Shown: one piece after another, positions 33,084 through 42,357 of the stretch | Layout of the letters: each line of letters opens with the position of its first letter | Position numbering within the stretch: position 1 is the first letter of the stretch | Assembly (NCBI RefSeq): GCF_022440845.1 | Contig: NZ_JAKNTO010000001.1 | Coordinates: 1,488,001-1,552,000, forward strand | Direction of reading: 5' to 3' | From: Ruminococcus sp. OA3 | Lineage (GTDB): Bacteria; Bacillota; Clostridia; Lachnospirales; Lachnospiraceae | Length of the DNA stretch: 64,000 nucleotides | Translations under genes and position numbers: made by a program | Notes under the pieces: model-generated | Told to the model about the DNA's origin: nothing | Database searches by the model: none | The model's input: only the letters and a program-made list of their open reading frames with translations

Positions 33084-33743
33084 ATGTATCAATTGTCACC
33101 ATCTATGCTGTCGGCAGACTTTAACCGTCTGGGGGAACAGCTGAAATTGATTGAGGAGTCTGGAGTCAGGTGGCTGCATATCGATGTGATGGACGGAGAT
33201 TTTGTCCCGAGCATCTCTTTTGGAATGCCTGTGATCGCATCAATCCGTAAAGAAAGCGGACTGTTTTTTGATGTACATCTTATGGTATCTGATCCGGTAC
33301 GCTACATTGATGATTTCGCAAAAGCAGGTGCCGATATGATCACGGTACATGCAGAGGCGTGCAGACATCTGGAAGGATGTATCTCTGATATTCACAAGGC
33401 AGGCTGCAAAGCAGGCGTTGCGCTCAATCCGGCAACACCACTGTGCCAGCTGGAGTATGTGCTGCATAAACTGGACATGGTACTTCTGATGACGGTAAAT
33501 CCAGGCTTCGGCGGACAGTCTTATATCGAAAAATCCACAGATAAGATCAAAGAGCTGAAAGAGATGATCAAATCACGCGGACTGGAAACTGATATTCAGG
33601 TTGACGGAGGAGTAAACAATAAAACCATCGACAAAGTGCTGGAGGCAGGTGCAAATATTATTGTCGCAGGTTCTGCAGTGTTCGGCGGAGATATCAGGGC
33701 AAATATTGCCAACTTTCAGGATGCATTTAAACGTTATGAATAG
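33084..33743 (+). CDS. rpe: Ribulose-phosphate 3-epimerase
   Basis: A 219-residue TIM-barrel metalloenzyme interconverting ribulose-5-phosphate and xylulose-5-phosphate. Metal-binding and catalytic motifs include SMLSADF, HIDVMDGDFVP, DVHLMV and the VDGGVNNKTI loop. It starts 2 nt after the rsgA stop. The rsgA-rpe-thiN order is common in Firmicutes. Confidence 0.97.
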   Translation: MYQLSPSMLSADFNRLGEQLKLIEESGVRWLHIDVMDGDFVPSISFGMPVIASIRKESGLFFDVHLMVSDPVRYIDDFAKAGADMITVHAEACRHLEGCISDIHKAGCKAGVALNPATPLCQLEYVLHKLDMVLLMTVNPGFGGQSYIEKSTDKIKELKEMIKSRGLETDIQVDGGVNNKTIDKVLEAGANIIVAGSAVFGGDIRANIANFQDAFKRYE

Positions 33744-33761
33744 AAAACAGGGAAGCAAAAA

Positions 33762-34409
33762 GTGAACACATTGATTATCAGCGGGGGCAATATCAATTCT
33801 GATCTTGCCCTTGATTTTATGGAAAAACAAAAACCGGATTACATTATAGCTGCGGACAGGGGACTTCTGTTTGCGTGGAAGCATAAAATCATTCCGGATT
33901 ATATTGTAGGTGATTTTGACAGCGTTCCCTCTGATGTGCTCCAGGAATACCGCAGTCTTAACAGGATTCCAATAAGGGAGTACAATCCTGTAAAAGACGC
34001 AACGGATACCCAGATCGCACTGGAGAAGGCAATCTCGCACGGGAGCAGCCGGATATGGCTGCTTGGCGCTACCGGGACAAGGCTTGACCATACGCTGGGG
34101 AATATTTATTCCCTGAAACCTGCACTGGAGGCAGGGATACCGGCGTATATCCTGGATGAGTACAACCGGATTTCGCTTGTCAGCGGTGAGATTCGGCTGA
34201 AAAGAGAGGAACAGTACGGAAAATATGTTTCATTTCTGCCGCTGGGAGAACAGGCAGAAGGTCTTACACTCGAAGGGTTCAAATATCCTCTGAAGGATTA
34301 CACACTGAAAAATGACAGCGGGCTGGGCGTGAGTAATGAGATCACGGCGGATGAGGCTTATGTTTCAATGGAAACAGGCATCCTTATCATGATCCAGTCA
34401 CATGACTGA
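33762..34409 (+). CDS. thiN: Thiamine pyrophosphokinase
   Basis: A 215-residue enzyme transferring pyrophosphate from ATP to thiamine. It has a GTG start at 33762 after GGGAAG. Visible motifs: AADRGL near 30, GDFDSVPSD for metal binding, DATDTQIALE and LGATGTRLDHTLGN. It is last in the def-to-thiN run. Confidence 0.93.
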   Translation: MNTLIISGGNINSDLALDFMEKQKPDYIIAADRGLLFAWKHKIIPDYIVGDFDSVPSDVLQEYRSLNRIPIREYNPVKDATDTQIALEKAISHGSSRIWLLGATGTRLDHTLGNIYSLKPALEAGIPAYILDEYNRISLVSGEIRLKREEQYGKYVSFLPLGEQAEGLTLEGFKYPLKDYTLKNDSGLGVSNEITADEAYVSMETGILIMIQSHD

Positions 34410-34422
34410 GGTCGGCAGGATA

Positions 34423-34451
34423 TTTACACAGGCCAGTATCTGTGATAAAAT
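34423..34451 (+). promoter_or_regulatory. Promoter of ychF
   Basis: TTTACA (34423-34428), 17-nt spacer, TAAAAT (34446-34451). Confidence 0.55.
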
Positions 34452-34475
34452 CTACAGGATTATGGCAGGGTGACT

Positions 34476-34506
34476 GTGTACATCCGAACCAGGTTCAAAT
34501 GTACAC
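34476..34506. promoter_or_regulatory. 31-bp near-perfect palindrome in the ychF leader
   Basis: GTGTACAT (34476-34483) and ATGTACAC (34499-34506) flank an inner GAACC-a-GGTTC palindrome with the same centre. The tiny centre disfavours an RNA hairpin loop and suits a dimeric or tetrameric DNA-binding site. Confidence 0.4.
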
Positions 34507-34548
34507 GATTACTTTAAATACAGTAATAAGATATAGGAGATCAATACA

Positions 34549-35646
34549 ATGAAATTAGGAATTGTCGGACTTCCCAATGTGGGGAAAAGTACACTGTTTA
34601 ATTCACTGACAAAGGCTGGTGCGGAATCTGCGAACTATCCATTCTGCACAATAGACCCAAACGTGGGAATCGTTCCGGTTCCGGACGAGAGACTGAAGAT
34701 GCTTGGAGATTTTTACCAGTCTAAAAAGGTAACGCCGGCAGTCATAGAGTTTGTGGACATCGCCGGACTTGTAAAAGGGGCATCTAAGGGGGAAGGACTC
34801 GGCAACCAGTTCCTGGCCAACATCCGGGAAGTGGATGCGATTGTACATGTTGTACGCTGCTTCGAGGATTCCAATGTTGTTCATGTGGACGGAACCATTG
34901 ATCCGCTGAGGGATATCGAAACGATAGAACTTGAGCTCGTTTTCTCTGATCTGGAAATACTGGAACGCCGTGCGGCGAAGACAGCAAAGACGGCCAGAAA
35001 TGATAAGAGTGCGGCAAAGGAACTGGTGACGATAGAAAAACTGAAAACACATCTGGAAGCCGGCAAACCGGTCAAGACACTGGAAACTGTGGACGATGAT
35101 GAGCAGGCGCTGATCAATTCCTATAACCTGCTTACCCAGAAGCCAGTGATCTTTGCAGCGAATGTTGCGGAGGATGATCTGGCAGATGACGGTGCATCCA
35201 ATCAGTATGTGCAGAAGGTGCGGGAATTTGCGGCGGAAGAAGGCAGTGAGGTATTTGTGATCTGCGCACAGATAGAGCAGGAGATCGCAGAACTTGAGGA
35301 AGAGGAAAAGAAAATGTTTCTCGAGGATCTGGGATTAAATGAATCCGGTCTGGAGAAACTGATCAGGGCAAGCTACCGCCTTCTGGGACTGCTCAGTTAT
35401 CTCACATCCGGTGAGGATGAAACCCGTGCCTGGACGATCAAAAACGGAACAAAAGCGCCGCAGGCAGCAGGAAAGATTCACACAGATTTTGAACGTGGGT
35501 TTATCAAGGCAGAGGTTGTCAACTATCAGGATCTTCTGGACTGCGGGTCATACGCAGGGGCCAGAGAAAAGGGACTGGTACGTATGGAAGGTAAAGAATA
35601 CGTGGTAAAAGACGGAGATGTGATTTTATTTCGGTTTAATGTGTAA
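34549..35646 (+). CDS. ychF: Redox-regulated ATPase/GTPase YchF
   Basis: A 365-residue OBG-family P-loop protein. [12 protein letters not shown] at residues 6-17 is the P-loop, [10 protein letters not shown] the switch and [17 protein letters not shown] the G3 region. The middle holds a coiled coil (about 130-170) and the C-terminus a TGS domain ([17 protein letters not shown]). It binds ribosomes and prefers ATP in studied cases. ATG 34549 follows TAGGAG. It lies alone between its promoter and lgt. Confidence 0.97.
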   Translation: MKLGIVGLPNVGKSTLFNSLTKAGAESANYPFCTIDPNVGIVPVPDERLKMLGDFYQSKKVTPAVIEFVDIAGLVKGASKGEGLGNQFLANIREVDAIVHVVRCFEDSNVVHVDGTIDPLRDIETIELELVFSDLEILERRAAKTAKTARNDKSAAKELVTIEKLKTHLEAGKPVKTLETVDDDEQALINSYNLLTQKPVIFAANVAEDDLADDGASNQYVQKVREFAAEEGSEVFVICAQIEQEIAELEEEEKKMFLEDLGLNESGLEKLIRASYRLLGLLSYLTSGEDETRAWTIKNGTKAPQAAGKIHTDFERGFIKAEVVNYQDLLDCGSYAGAREKGLVRMEGKEYVVKDGDVILFRFNV

Positions 35647-35746
35647 ATCAGCAAATTCTGAATGTTTGCAGGAGTGTGGGAGTTGCAAGGCAGCGGAGCA
35701 ATCCGTGGCATCATGATCAACTCAAAAAGAAGAAGGTGGACAGCAA

Positions 35747-36640
35747 ATGGATACAGCGATCAATTTTCCGCATCTGGGGATTCACCTGGACAATGTGGGT
35801 AAGATGTTTCAGGTTTTTGGGATAGACATTGCATACTACGGTGTCATCGTTGTGACGGGGATGATGCTCGGGATGCTTGTGGTTTTGAGAGAGGCCAGAC
35901 GCGTCGGCGAGAATACAGATTATTATTGGGACATGCTGATCATCGGCCTTGTGGCCGGAGTGGTTGGAGCCAGAATCTATTATGTGGTATTTGCCTGGGA
36001 TATTTATAAAGACAATCTGCTGGAAATTTTTAACACGAGGCATGGGGGCCTGGCCATTTACGGCGGGATCATCGGGGCTGCGGTTGCGGTTTTTATTTAT
36101 TCCAGGATAAAAAAAATGTCTTTCACCAGAATCGTGGACTGCATAGCACCTGGACTTCTGCTGGGACAGATTATCGGCAGATGGGGGAATTTCTTCAACC
36201 GGGAGGCATTTGGCGGATATACCGACAGCCTGCTGGCAATGCAGCTTCCGGTATCTGCAGTGAGAGAAAATGAGATCACACAGCAGATGTGGGCGCATGT
36301 GCAGACGGTAGGAGGCGTGGATATGATTCAGGTTCATCCCACATTTCTGTATGAAGGAATCTGGAATCTGTGCATTTTAATTCTTTTGCTGATCTACCGA
36401 AAAAAGAAAAAGTTCGACGGAGAGGTTTTTCTGCTGTATCTCATTGGATACGGTCTGGGACGTGTGTGGATCGAAGGGCTGCGTACAGACCAGCTTCTGA
36501 TTCCCGGAGTGGGGCTTCCGGTTTCCCAGGTTTTGTCCGGCATCCTGGTGGTGGCGGCTGCCGCTGCCATTTTATGGAAACGGAAAAAAATGAAAAAAAC
36601 TGCTTCAACACTAGATGTTGTGGATGAAAATAAAGAGTAG
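35747..36640 (+). CDS. lgt: Prolipoprotein diacylglyceryl transferase
   Basis: A 297-residue polytopic membrane enzyme that attaches diacylglycerol to lipobox cysteines. The signature is GRWGNFFNREAFGG at about 146-160, plus the His-bearing HGGLAIYGGIIGA loop and C-terminal GLGRVWIEGLRTDQL. Seven hydrophobic helices fit the family. The tail (KKMKKTASTLDVVDENKE) is cytoplasmic. It prepares lipoproteins such as the BtuF-like protein at 44687. Confidence 0.96.
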   Translation: MDTAINFPHLGIHLDNVGKMFQVFGIDIAYYGVIVVTGMMLGMLVVLREARRVGENTDYYWDMLIIGLVAGVVGARIYYVVFAWDIYKDNLLEIFNTRHGGLAIYGGIIGAAVAVFIYSRIKKMSFTRIVDCIAPGLLLGQIIGRWGNFFNREAFGGYTDSLLAMQLPVSAVRENEITQQMWAHVQTVGGVDMIQVHPTFLYEGIWNLCILILLLIYRKKKKFDGEVFLLYLIGYGLGRVWIEGLRTDQLLIPGVGLPVSQVLSGILVVAAAAAILWKRKKMKKTASTLDVVDENKE

Positions 36641-36654
36641 AGCATACCTTGTAT

Positions 36655-36691
36655 AAAGGGGAGAAATCAAGCTGATTTCCCCCCTTTTTTT
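36655..36691 (+). terminator. Terminator after lgt
   Basis: AAAGGGGAGAAATCA pairs with TGATTTCCCCCC and seven T follow. Confidence 0.85.
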
Positions 36692-36747
36692 GTCGAAAAA
36701 CCGCGGAAACTTCACAAAAAGTTCTTTAAAAAAGCATTATTTAAGTC

Positions 36748-36776
36748 TTGTTTTTTAGGGGGAAGTAGAGTAATAT
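36748..36776 (+). promoter_or_regulatory. Promoter of the division cluster (mraZ)
   Basis: TTGTTT (36748-36753), 17-nt spacer, TAATAT (36771-36776), directly before the MraZ-type repeats. Confidence 0.55.
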
Positions 36777-36784
36777 AAGAACAT

Positions 36785-36832
36785 AAGTGGTGGCAAGTGG
36801 TAAAAGGTGGTGATGAATGGAGAGAATGTGGC
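36785..36832 (+). promoter_or_regulatory. MraZ-binding direct repeats
   Basis: AAGTGG at 36785 and 36795, AGGTGG at 36805 and GAATGG at 36815 recur every 10 bp, with a weaker ATGTGG about 36826-36831. Direct repeats of this form, spaced one helical turn, are the autoregulatory sites of MraZ. Confidence 0.7.
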
Positions 36833-36899
36833 AGTTTTCTCCTAAGCGCCGCCGGAAGTGCAGGGGAGAGATACACTTCCGACGAAAGAGGTTGTTATT

Positions 36900-37331
36900 A
36901 TGTTCATGGGAGAGTACAGTCATTCAATTGACACGAAGGGGAGATTAATCATACCGGCAAAGTTTCGTGAGCTCCTGGGAGAGGAGTTCGTTTTGACGAA
37001 GGGTCTGGACGGATGTTTATCAATTTATCCCATGGAAGAATGGAAAGCCTTTGAAGAGAAGCTGAAAGCTTTACCACTTACGAACAAAAATGCAAGAACC
37101 TTTTCACGTTTCTTTGTTGCAGGGGCAACAGTCTGTGAACTGGACAAGCAGGGGAGGATTCTCGTGCCGGCTACGCTGCGGGAATTTGCTGGTCTGGAAA
37201 AAGACGTGGTACTTACTGGAAATATCACCAGAATTGAAATCTGGAGCAAAACCAAATGGATGGAAAACAGCAGTTATGATGATATGGATGCCATTGCAGA
37301 AGGGATGCAGGATATGGGTATCGTAATCTAA
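36900..37331 (+). CDS. mraZ: Transcriptional regulator MraZ
   Basis: A 143-residue double SpoVT/AbrB-like protein: [14 protein letters not shown] in the first half and [14 protein letters not shown] in the second. It forms a ring oligomer that binds the GTGG-type repeats upstream of itself and controls the division cluster. ATG 36900 follows AAAGAGG; a longer opening from 36858 runs through the leader. Confidence 0.97.
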   Translation: MFMGEYSHSIDTKGRLIIPAKFRELLGEEFVLTKGLDGCLSIYPMEEWKAFEEKLKALPLTNKNARTFSRFFVAGATVCELDKQGRILVPATLREFAGLEKDVVLTGNITRIEIWSKTKWMENSSYDDMDAIAEGMQDMGIVI

Positions 37332-37359
37332 GGGGAAAACACTGCACAGGAGAATCGAA

Positions 37360-38301
37360 TTGGAGTTTAAGCATAAGTCAGTATTACTTCAGGAAACGAT
37401 TGACAATCTAAAGGTAAAACCCGATGGGATTTATGTCGACGGTACACTGGGAGGTGCCGGACATGCCCTTGAGGTATGCAAATTGTTATCTGCCACGGGG
37501 AGGTTTATCGGTATAGACCAGGATGCAGCTGCAATAGAGGCTGCGGCCGGCCGTCTGAGGGACTATCAGCATATCACGACGATCATCCGCAGCAACTATT
37601 GCAACATGGTCCGGGAAATACAGAACCTTGGTATTCAGGAGGTCGATGGTATCGTACTGGATCTCGGTGTGTCTTCATACCAGCTGGATACGAAAGAAAG
37701 AGGGTTCACATATCGGGAGGATGTACCGCTTGATATGCGTATGGACCAGCGTCAGGATAAGACGGCCAGAGACATCGTGAATGGCTACAGTGAAAATGAT
37801 CTGTACCGGATGATTCGCGATTACGGCGAAGACAAATTTGCAAAAAATATTGCCAAGCATATTGCAAAAGCGAGGCAGGAAGCACCGATTGATACGACAG
37901 GGGAACTGGCGGAAGTGGTGAAGAGGGCCATTCCGATGAAGATACGGGCAGTCGGGGGACATCCTGCGAAACGGACCTTTCAGGCAATCCGTATCGAGCT
38001 GAATCAGGAGCTCGATGTGTTGAGAGATTCCCTGGATGGCATGATCGATCTTTTGAGCGATGGAGGGCGAATCTGCATTATTACGTTTCACTCACTGGAA
38101 GACCGGATTGTAAAGACGATTTTCAGAAGAAATGAAAATCCCTGTACGTGTCCGAGCAATTTTCCGGTTTGTGTCTGCGGTAATGTATCGAAGGGGAGGA
38201 TTATTACGCGCAGGCCCATATTGCCGAAAGAAGAGGAACTGGAAGTCAACAAACGTTCGAAAAGCGCAAAGCTTCGTGTGTTTGAAAGAAAGAAAACCTG
38301 A
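37360..38301 (+). CDS. rsmH: 16S rRNA (cytosine-N4)-methyltransferase RsmH (MraW)
   Basis: A 313-residue SAM-dependent enzyme methylating C1402 of 16S rRNA. It begins at a TTG (37360), 7 nt after AGGAG. Motifs: [30 protein letters not shown], and near the end [11 protein letters not shown] cysteine set [13 protein letters not shown] is typical for the family. Confidence 0.96.
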   Translation: MEFKHKSVLLQETIDNLKVKPDGIYVDGTLGGAGHALEVCKLLSATGRFIGIDQDAAAIEAAAGRLRDYQHITTIIRSNYCNMVREIQNLGIQEVDGIVLDLGVSSYQLDTKERGFTYREDVPLDMRMDQRQDKTARDIVNGYSENDLYRMIRDYGEDKFAKNIAKHIAKARQEAPIDTTGELAEVVKRAIPMKIRAVGGHPAKRTFQAIRIELNQELDVLRDSLDGMIDLLSDGGRICIITFHSLEDRIVKTIFRRNENPCTCPSNFPVCVCGNVSKGRIITRRPILPKEEELEVNKRSKSAKLRVFERKKT

Positions 38302-38330
38302 AAAAAGTCTTGACAGTCAGGAGATAGTAA

Positions 38331-38852
38331 ATGGCGAATTCATCAAGAAGGGTAAATTCAACGAGATCGGATTATTACAGAGGACAGTCATACATCAGCG
38401 GAAATACTGTGCGCAAACTGGATGAAATGCCGCAGCGGCATGAGCCGGGGCGAGGCCGGAAGGCGCAGCCGTCAAGAGCCGGCAGGGCAGTCAGTGTGTC
38501 AACACAGAAAAACCGTATGAAAGCAACACAGATGAGCCGCGGTTATGTTTTATTTCTTGCGCTCATCTCGATTATCACGCTGTTCTTATGTGTGTCATAT
38601 CTTCAGAGGCGGGCAGAACTCACATCACAGCTGCAGGCGATGGCAAGGCAGGAGTCTGAACTCAGTACACTGAAGGCGGACAATGACGCGCTTTATAATA
38701 CCGTTATGGCTTCCGTGGATTTGGAGAGTGTAAAAAACACAGCAATCAATAAGCTGGGCATGCAGTATCCGACAGAAGAACAGATCGTGACGTATGATAC
38801 GGCAGGAAACAGTTATGTACGTCAGTATCAGGATGTGCCTGGCACGGAGTAG
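38331..38852 (+). CDS. ftsL: FtsL-like divisome protein
   Basis: A 173-residue bitopic protein: basic cytoplasmic N-terminus of about 68 residues, one helix (YVLFLALISIITLFLCVSYL, about 72-91), then a coiled-coil-prone region with Q/E/L heptads and a conserved IN-KLGMQYPTEEQIV end. Sequence is weakly conserved, and identification rests on size, layout and position between rsmH and the PBP. The N-terminus is longer than in Bacillus FtsL. Confidence 0.85.
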   Translation: MANSSRRVNSTRSDYYRGQSYISGNTVRKLDEMPQRHEPGRGRKAQPSRAGRAVSVSTQKNRMKATQMSRGYVLFLALISIITLFLCVSYLQRRAELTSQLQAMARQESELSTLKADNDALYNTVMASVDLESVKNTAINKLGMQYPTEEQIVTYDTAGNSYVRQYQDVPGTE

Positions 38853-38860
38853 GTGAAACA

Positions 38861-40954
38861 GTGGCTAGAAGACCAAGAAAAACAAAAAAAACGAGGCGCG
38901 TATACAAAGCGTTTACAGAACGAAAATTAAATAGCAATATGAGGAAAAAGCTGGTATGGTCATTTGGAGCGGTCATACTGGCTTTAGTAGGTTTATCGAT
39001 CAGAATCACATATATTAATGCTACAAGCGGCGAACGTTACAAAAAACAGGTGCTTACGCAGTCTCAGCAGCAGTACGACAGCCGTGTGATTCCGTTTAAG
39101 CGGGGAGATATACTGGACAAAAACGGCACGATTCTGGCGACAAGCGAAAAGGTATACAATGTGATCCTGGACTGCAAAGTTGTTAACTCCAATGAAAAAT
39201 ATCTGGAGCCAACAATCAAGGCGCTTGTGGAAGTACTGGGACTCGACGAGGAGATGGTTCGTGCCAAACTGACCGGTGAAGAGACAAAATCCAGCCAATA
39301 CCAGATTCTGAAAAAAGAACTTTCCATCACAGACAAGAAAAATTTTGAAGATTACTGTGATACCGAAGAAAAGGAAATGTCCAAGGATGAGCTTGCCGAA
39401 CGTCAGAACGTTAAAGGTGTCTGGTTTGAAGAAGACTATCTGCGCACGTACCCGATGAATTCGCTTGCATGTGACGTGATCGGGTTTACCTATTCGGGAA
39501 ATACGGCTGACTGGGGAATCGAGGGATACTATTCCAGTACGCTCAATGGAGTAAACGGCAGGCAGTACGGTTACTTTAATTCGGATGCTGATGTTGAGCA
39601 GACGATTATTGAGCCGCAGAGTGGAAACAGTGTAGTTACAACGATTGATGTCAATATTCAGGAAACTGTGGAAAAATATATCAAGGATCTGATGGATGGC
39701 CTCGCAAATGGTCCTAATGGTGCGAAAGGTGCGAAGAACGTGGGGGTTGTGGTAGCCGATCCCAATACAGGAGAAATTCTGGCAATGGGAAGCTCGGATC
39801 CCTACAATCTTAACGACCCGCGGGATCTGACGCCATTTTATACTCAGGAAGAGATTGATAAAATGTCAAATGAGACCATGCTGGATAATCTGAATGGCAT
39901 CTGGAAAAACTACTGTATCAGCGATGCTTATGAACCAGGTTCAACAGTGAAACCTATGTCTGTGGCAGCGGCTCTTGAGAGCGGAGATATCGCCTATGAT
40001 GATACTTTTTACTGCGGCGGATATGAGGTGGTGGCCGGTGAGACGATCAAATGTTCCGTTTATCCCGGGGCTCATGAGACACAGACACTGTCCGAGGTAA
40101 TGAAAAATTCCTGCAATTCCGCACTGATGCAGATGGCAGAGAAGATGGGTGTGGAAGATTTTATCCGTTATCAGAACGTATTTAATTTTGGATCCAAGAC
40201 AGGCATCGATCTGCCGGGCGAGGCATCCGGTATTACTCACACTACGGATACGATGGGGCAGACAGAACTTGCCACATCATCTTTTGGCCAGGGATATACC
40301 TGTACAATGATTCAGGAGACGGCAGCGATCTGTTCCGTGATCAACGGGGGGAATTATTATCAGCCGCATATTGTGAGCAAGGTCCTCAACAGCGATGGTG
40401 CAGTCATAAAAAACGTAGAACCTGTACTTATGAAACAGACCGTGTCTGAAGAAGTATCAGCCCATATCAGAGAATACATGGGAGCAGTTGTCGCGTCGGA
40501 CGGTACCGGGAAATATGCCAAGGTGGATGGATACAGCATGGGCGGGAAGACCGGTACGGCTCAGAAGATACCGAGGGGAAATGGTAAATATCTGATATCG
40601 TATGTCGGCTTTGCACCGCTTGATGATCCCCAGGTAGTCATATACGTAGTTGTGGATGAGCCGAATGTAGAGATTCAGTCAATCAGTACCTATGCACAGT
40701 ATCTCGCTCACAATATCATGGCGGATATTCTGCCCTATATGAATATATTCCCGGATGAAGGAACGGACGGGGAATCGGGAGACGATGGGATCACACTTGA
40801 AGAGATTTTTGATATGGAGGGTGAAGACCGCACTTCGGAGGGGGTGTCCGACACTTCTGTTCCTGAGCCTCTTGAGGATGATGAAGAAGTGGAAGGCGGA
40901 AATACACAGACGGACGACGGAGTCACAAATGAGGAGGCCGGGCTGGAAAATTAA
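38861..40954 (+). CDS. ftsI: Class B penicillin-binding protein (FtsI/PBP2B type)
   Basis: A 697-residue transpeptidase for septal peptidoglycan. It starts at GTG 38861, with an N-terminal helix (LVWSFGAVILALVGLSIRIT), a dimerisation domain and a transpeptidase domain with GSTVK (SxxK), SCN (SxN) and GGKTGTAQ (KTG). No PASTA domains are present; the tail is acidic and disordered (EDDEEVEGG). It partners FtsW. Confidence 0.95.
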   Translation: MARRPRKTKKTRRVYKAFTERKLNSNMRKKLVWSFGAVILALVGLSIRITYINATSGERYKKQVLTQSQQQYDSRVIPFKRGDILDKNGTILATSEKVYNVILDCKVVNSNEKYLEPTIKALVEVLGLDEEMVRAKLTGEETKSSQYQILKKELSITDKKNFEDYCDTEEKEMSKDELAERQNVKGVWFEEDYLRTYPMNSLACDVIGFTYSGNTADWGIEGYYSSTLNGVNGRQYGYFNSDADVEQTIIEPQSGNSVVTTIDVNIQETVEKYIKDLMDGLANGPNGAKGAKNVGVVVADPNTGEILAMGSSDPYNLNDPRDLTPFYTQEEIDKMSNETMLDNLNGIWKNYCISDAYEPGSTVKPMSVAAALESGDIAYDDTFYCGGYEVVAGETIKCSVYPGAHETQTLSEVMKNSCNSALMQMAEKMGVEDFIRYQNVFNFGSKTGIDLPGEASGITHTTDTMGQTELATSSFGQGYTCTMIQETAAICSVINGGNYYQPHIVSKVLNSDGAVIKNVEPVLMKQTVSEEVSAHIREYMGAVVASDGTGKYAKVDGYSMGGKTGTAQKIPRGNGKYLISYVGFAPLDDPQVVIYVVVDEPNVEIQSISTYAQYLAHNIMADILPYMNIFPDEGTDGESGDDGITLEEIFDMEGEDRTSEGVSDTSVPEPLEDDEEVEGGNTQTDDGVTNEEAGLEN

Positions 40955-41019
40955 CGGCGAAAAAATCCGACAGTTGACAGATTGGGTCGAAGAAAATATA
41001 ATGATAAGAAACACTATGA

Positions 41020-41200
41020 TATCGTTTTGGCTGATACGGGCCGTTTGGGACGTAAAGGCCAGGAAGACGGGTGGGAATCCCGCACAGGAGCGCTGCTGTA
41101 ATTACGGAGTGATTTTCCGGGAACGGGAGTTCGGCCACTGAATGTATTCGGGAAGGCGGAGAATCATGTTGATGTATAAGTCAGAACACACGGTATGATG
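41020..41200 (+). ncRNA. Cobalamin (B12) riboswitch
   Basis: Core elements in order: GGAAGACGGGTGGGAATCCC with GCACAG, then CGCTGCTGTAATTACGGAG, GGCCACTG, GGGAAGGCGG, and a B12-box-like AAGTCAGAACACACGG at 41178-41193. The sequence precedes a B12 uptake operon and is followed by a terminator. Boundaries are approximate. The B12 box diverges from the consensus AGYCMGGAAGACCTGCC. Confidence 0.85.
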
Positions 41201-41250
41201 AGACGTACAGGACTCTTCGAATTCAGGAGGTACGGTAAAAGGATGATAGA

Positions 41251-41287
41251 ATCCCGTATTGAGAAGAAATCCTCAATACGGGATTTT
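41251..41287 (+). terminator. Riboswitch expression-platform terminator
   Basis: ATCCCGTATTGAG (41251-41263) pairs perfectly with CTCAATACGGGAT (41272-41284), with TTTT following. It lies just before the ribosome site of btuC, so B12 binding should favour termination. Confidence 0.8.
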
Positions 41288-41313
41288 CCTGTATAAGAGG
41301 GGAGGAAGTAAAT

Positions 41314-42342
41314 TTGAAAACTTATGAGAATCATTCGCGCAGAGTACTGTTGCTGGGAATCTTTGCAGCCGCGGCGGTGATTGTCTTTCTATTGAATATA
41401 GCGCTCGGGTCCGTATCGATATCCATGAGTGAAATCCTGGGGATTTTCACGGGAAGCCCGGATGTGGCGGAGACAAACCGCGCGATTGTACAGAATATAA
41501 GGCTCCCGAGAACACTCGCTACAGTCATAGGGGGAGCCGCTCTTGCTGCCGCCGGCGTACTGCTGCAGGTATTTTTTAATAATCCGATCGTCGAACCGTA
41601 TGTACTCGGCATCTCATCGGGTTCCACGCTGTTTGTCGGACTTGTGACACTTGGAGGATTCAGTTTCGGGATGAAAAGCATACCTCCGATGGGAATGGTT
41701 GCGGGTGCATTTATCGGTGCGATGGCAGTTATGCTCTGTGTGATCGCAGCTTCCAGAAAAGTGAAAAGTATATCGACACTGCTGATCATCGGGCTGATGG
41801 CAGGATTTGTCTGCAGCGCTGTGACCAGCATGCTTTCTGCGCTGGCAGATAAAGAAAAGGTGACAGGCTTCTACCGTTGGTCTCTTGGGAGTTTTGCCGG
41901 AATCACCTGGGAGCAGGTAGCCGTACTCTATGCAGTCGGGATTCCGTTTCTGGCGGCGGCTCTTTTCATGAGCAAATCGCTGAACAGCATGATGCTGGGC
42001 GAGCGCTATGCAAAATCGATGGGTGTGGGTATTCAGCGTTTTCGCATTATGATCGTGCTCATTTCCAGTGTCCTTACGGCACTTGTGACAGCGTTTGCAG
42101 GACCGATATCCTTTGTCGGACTTGCAGTCCCGCATATTGTACGCATGCTCCTTAAGACTTCCGATAACAGGATTGTGCTGCCGGCTGTCTGTGTCTGCGG
42201 AGCGCTGATGACCGGCATCTGCGATCTTGGTACAAGACTGCTGCTCAGCCCGATCGAACTCCCGTTGAGCGCGCTGACCTCGATCATTGGAGCGCCGCTG
42301 GTGGTATTCCTTCTGATCCGCCAGAAGGGTCAGGAATTATAG
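41314..42342 (+). CDS. btuC: Vitamin B12 ABC transporter permease (BtuC-like, FecCD family)
   Basis: A 342-residue permease with a TTG start at 41314 behind GGGGAGG. The FecCD domain has about ten helices; features are RLPRTLATVIGGAALAAAG near residue 70 and GPISFVGLAVPHIVR near 265. The upstream cobalamin riboswitch and downstream cbiZ identify cobalamin rather than iron chelates as the cargo. Confidence 0.93.
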   Translation: MKTYENHSRRVLLLGIFAAAAVIVFLLNIALGSVSISMSEILGIFTGSPDVAETNRAIVQNIRLPRTLATVIGGAALAAAGVLLQVFFNNPIVEPYVLGISSGSTLFVGLVTLGGFSFGMKSIPPMGMVAGAFIGAMAVMLCVIAASRKVKSISTLLIIGLMAGFVCSAVTSMLSALADKEKVTGFYRWSLGSFAGITWEQVAVLYAVGIPFLAAALFMSKSLNSMMLGERYAKSMGVGIQRFRIMIVLISSVLTALVTAFAGPISFVGLAVPHIVRMLLKTSDNRIVLPAVCVCGALMTGICDLGTRLLLSPIELPLSALTSIIGAPLVVFLLIRQKGQEL

Positions 42343-42357
42343 AAAGGCAAAAATAAA

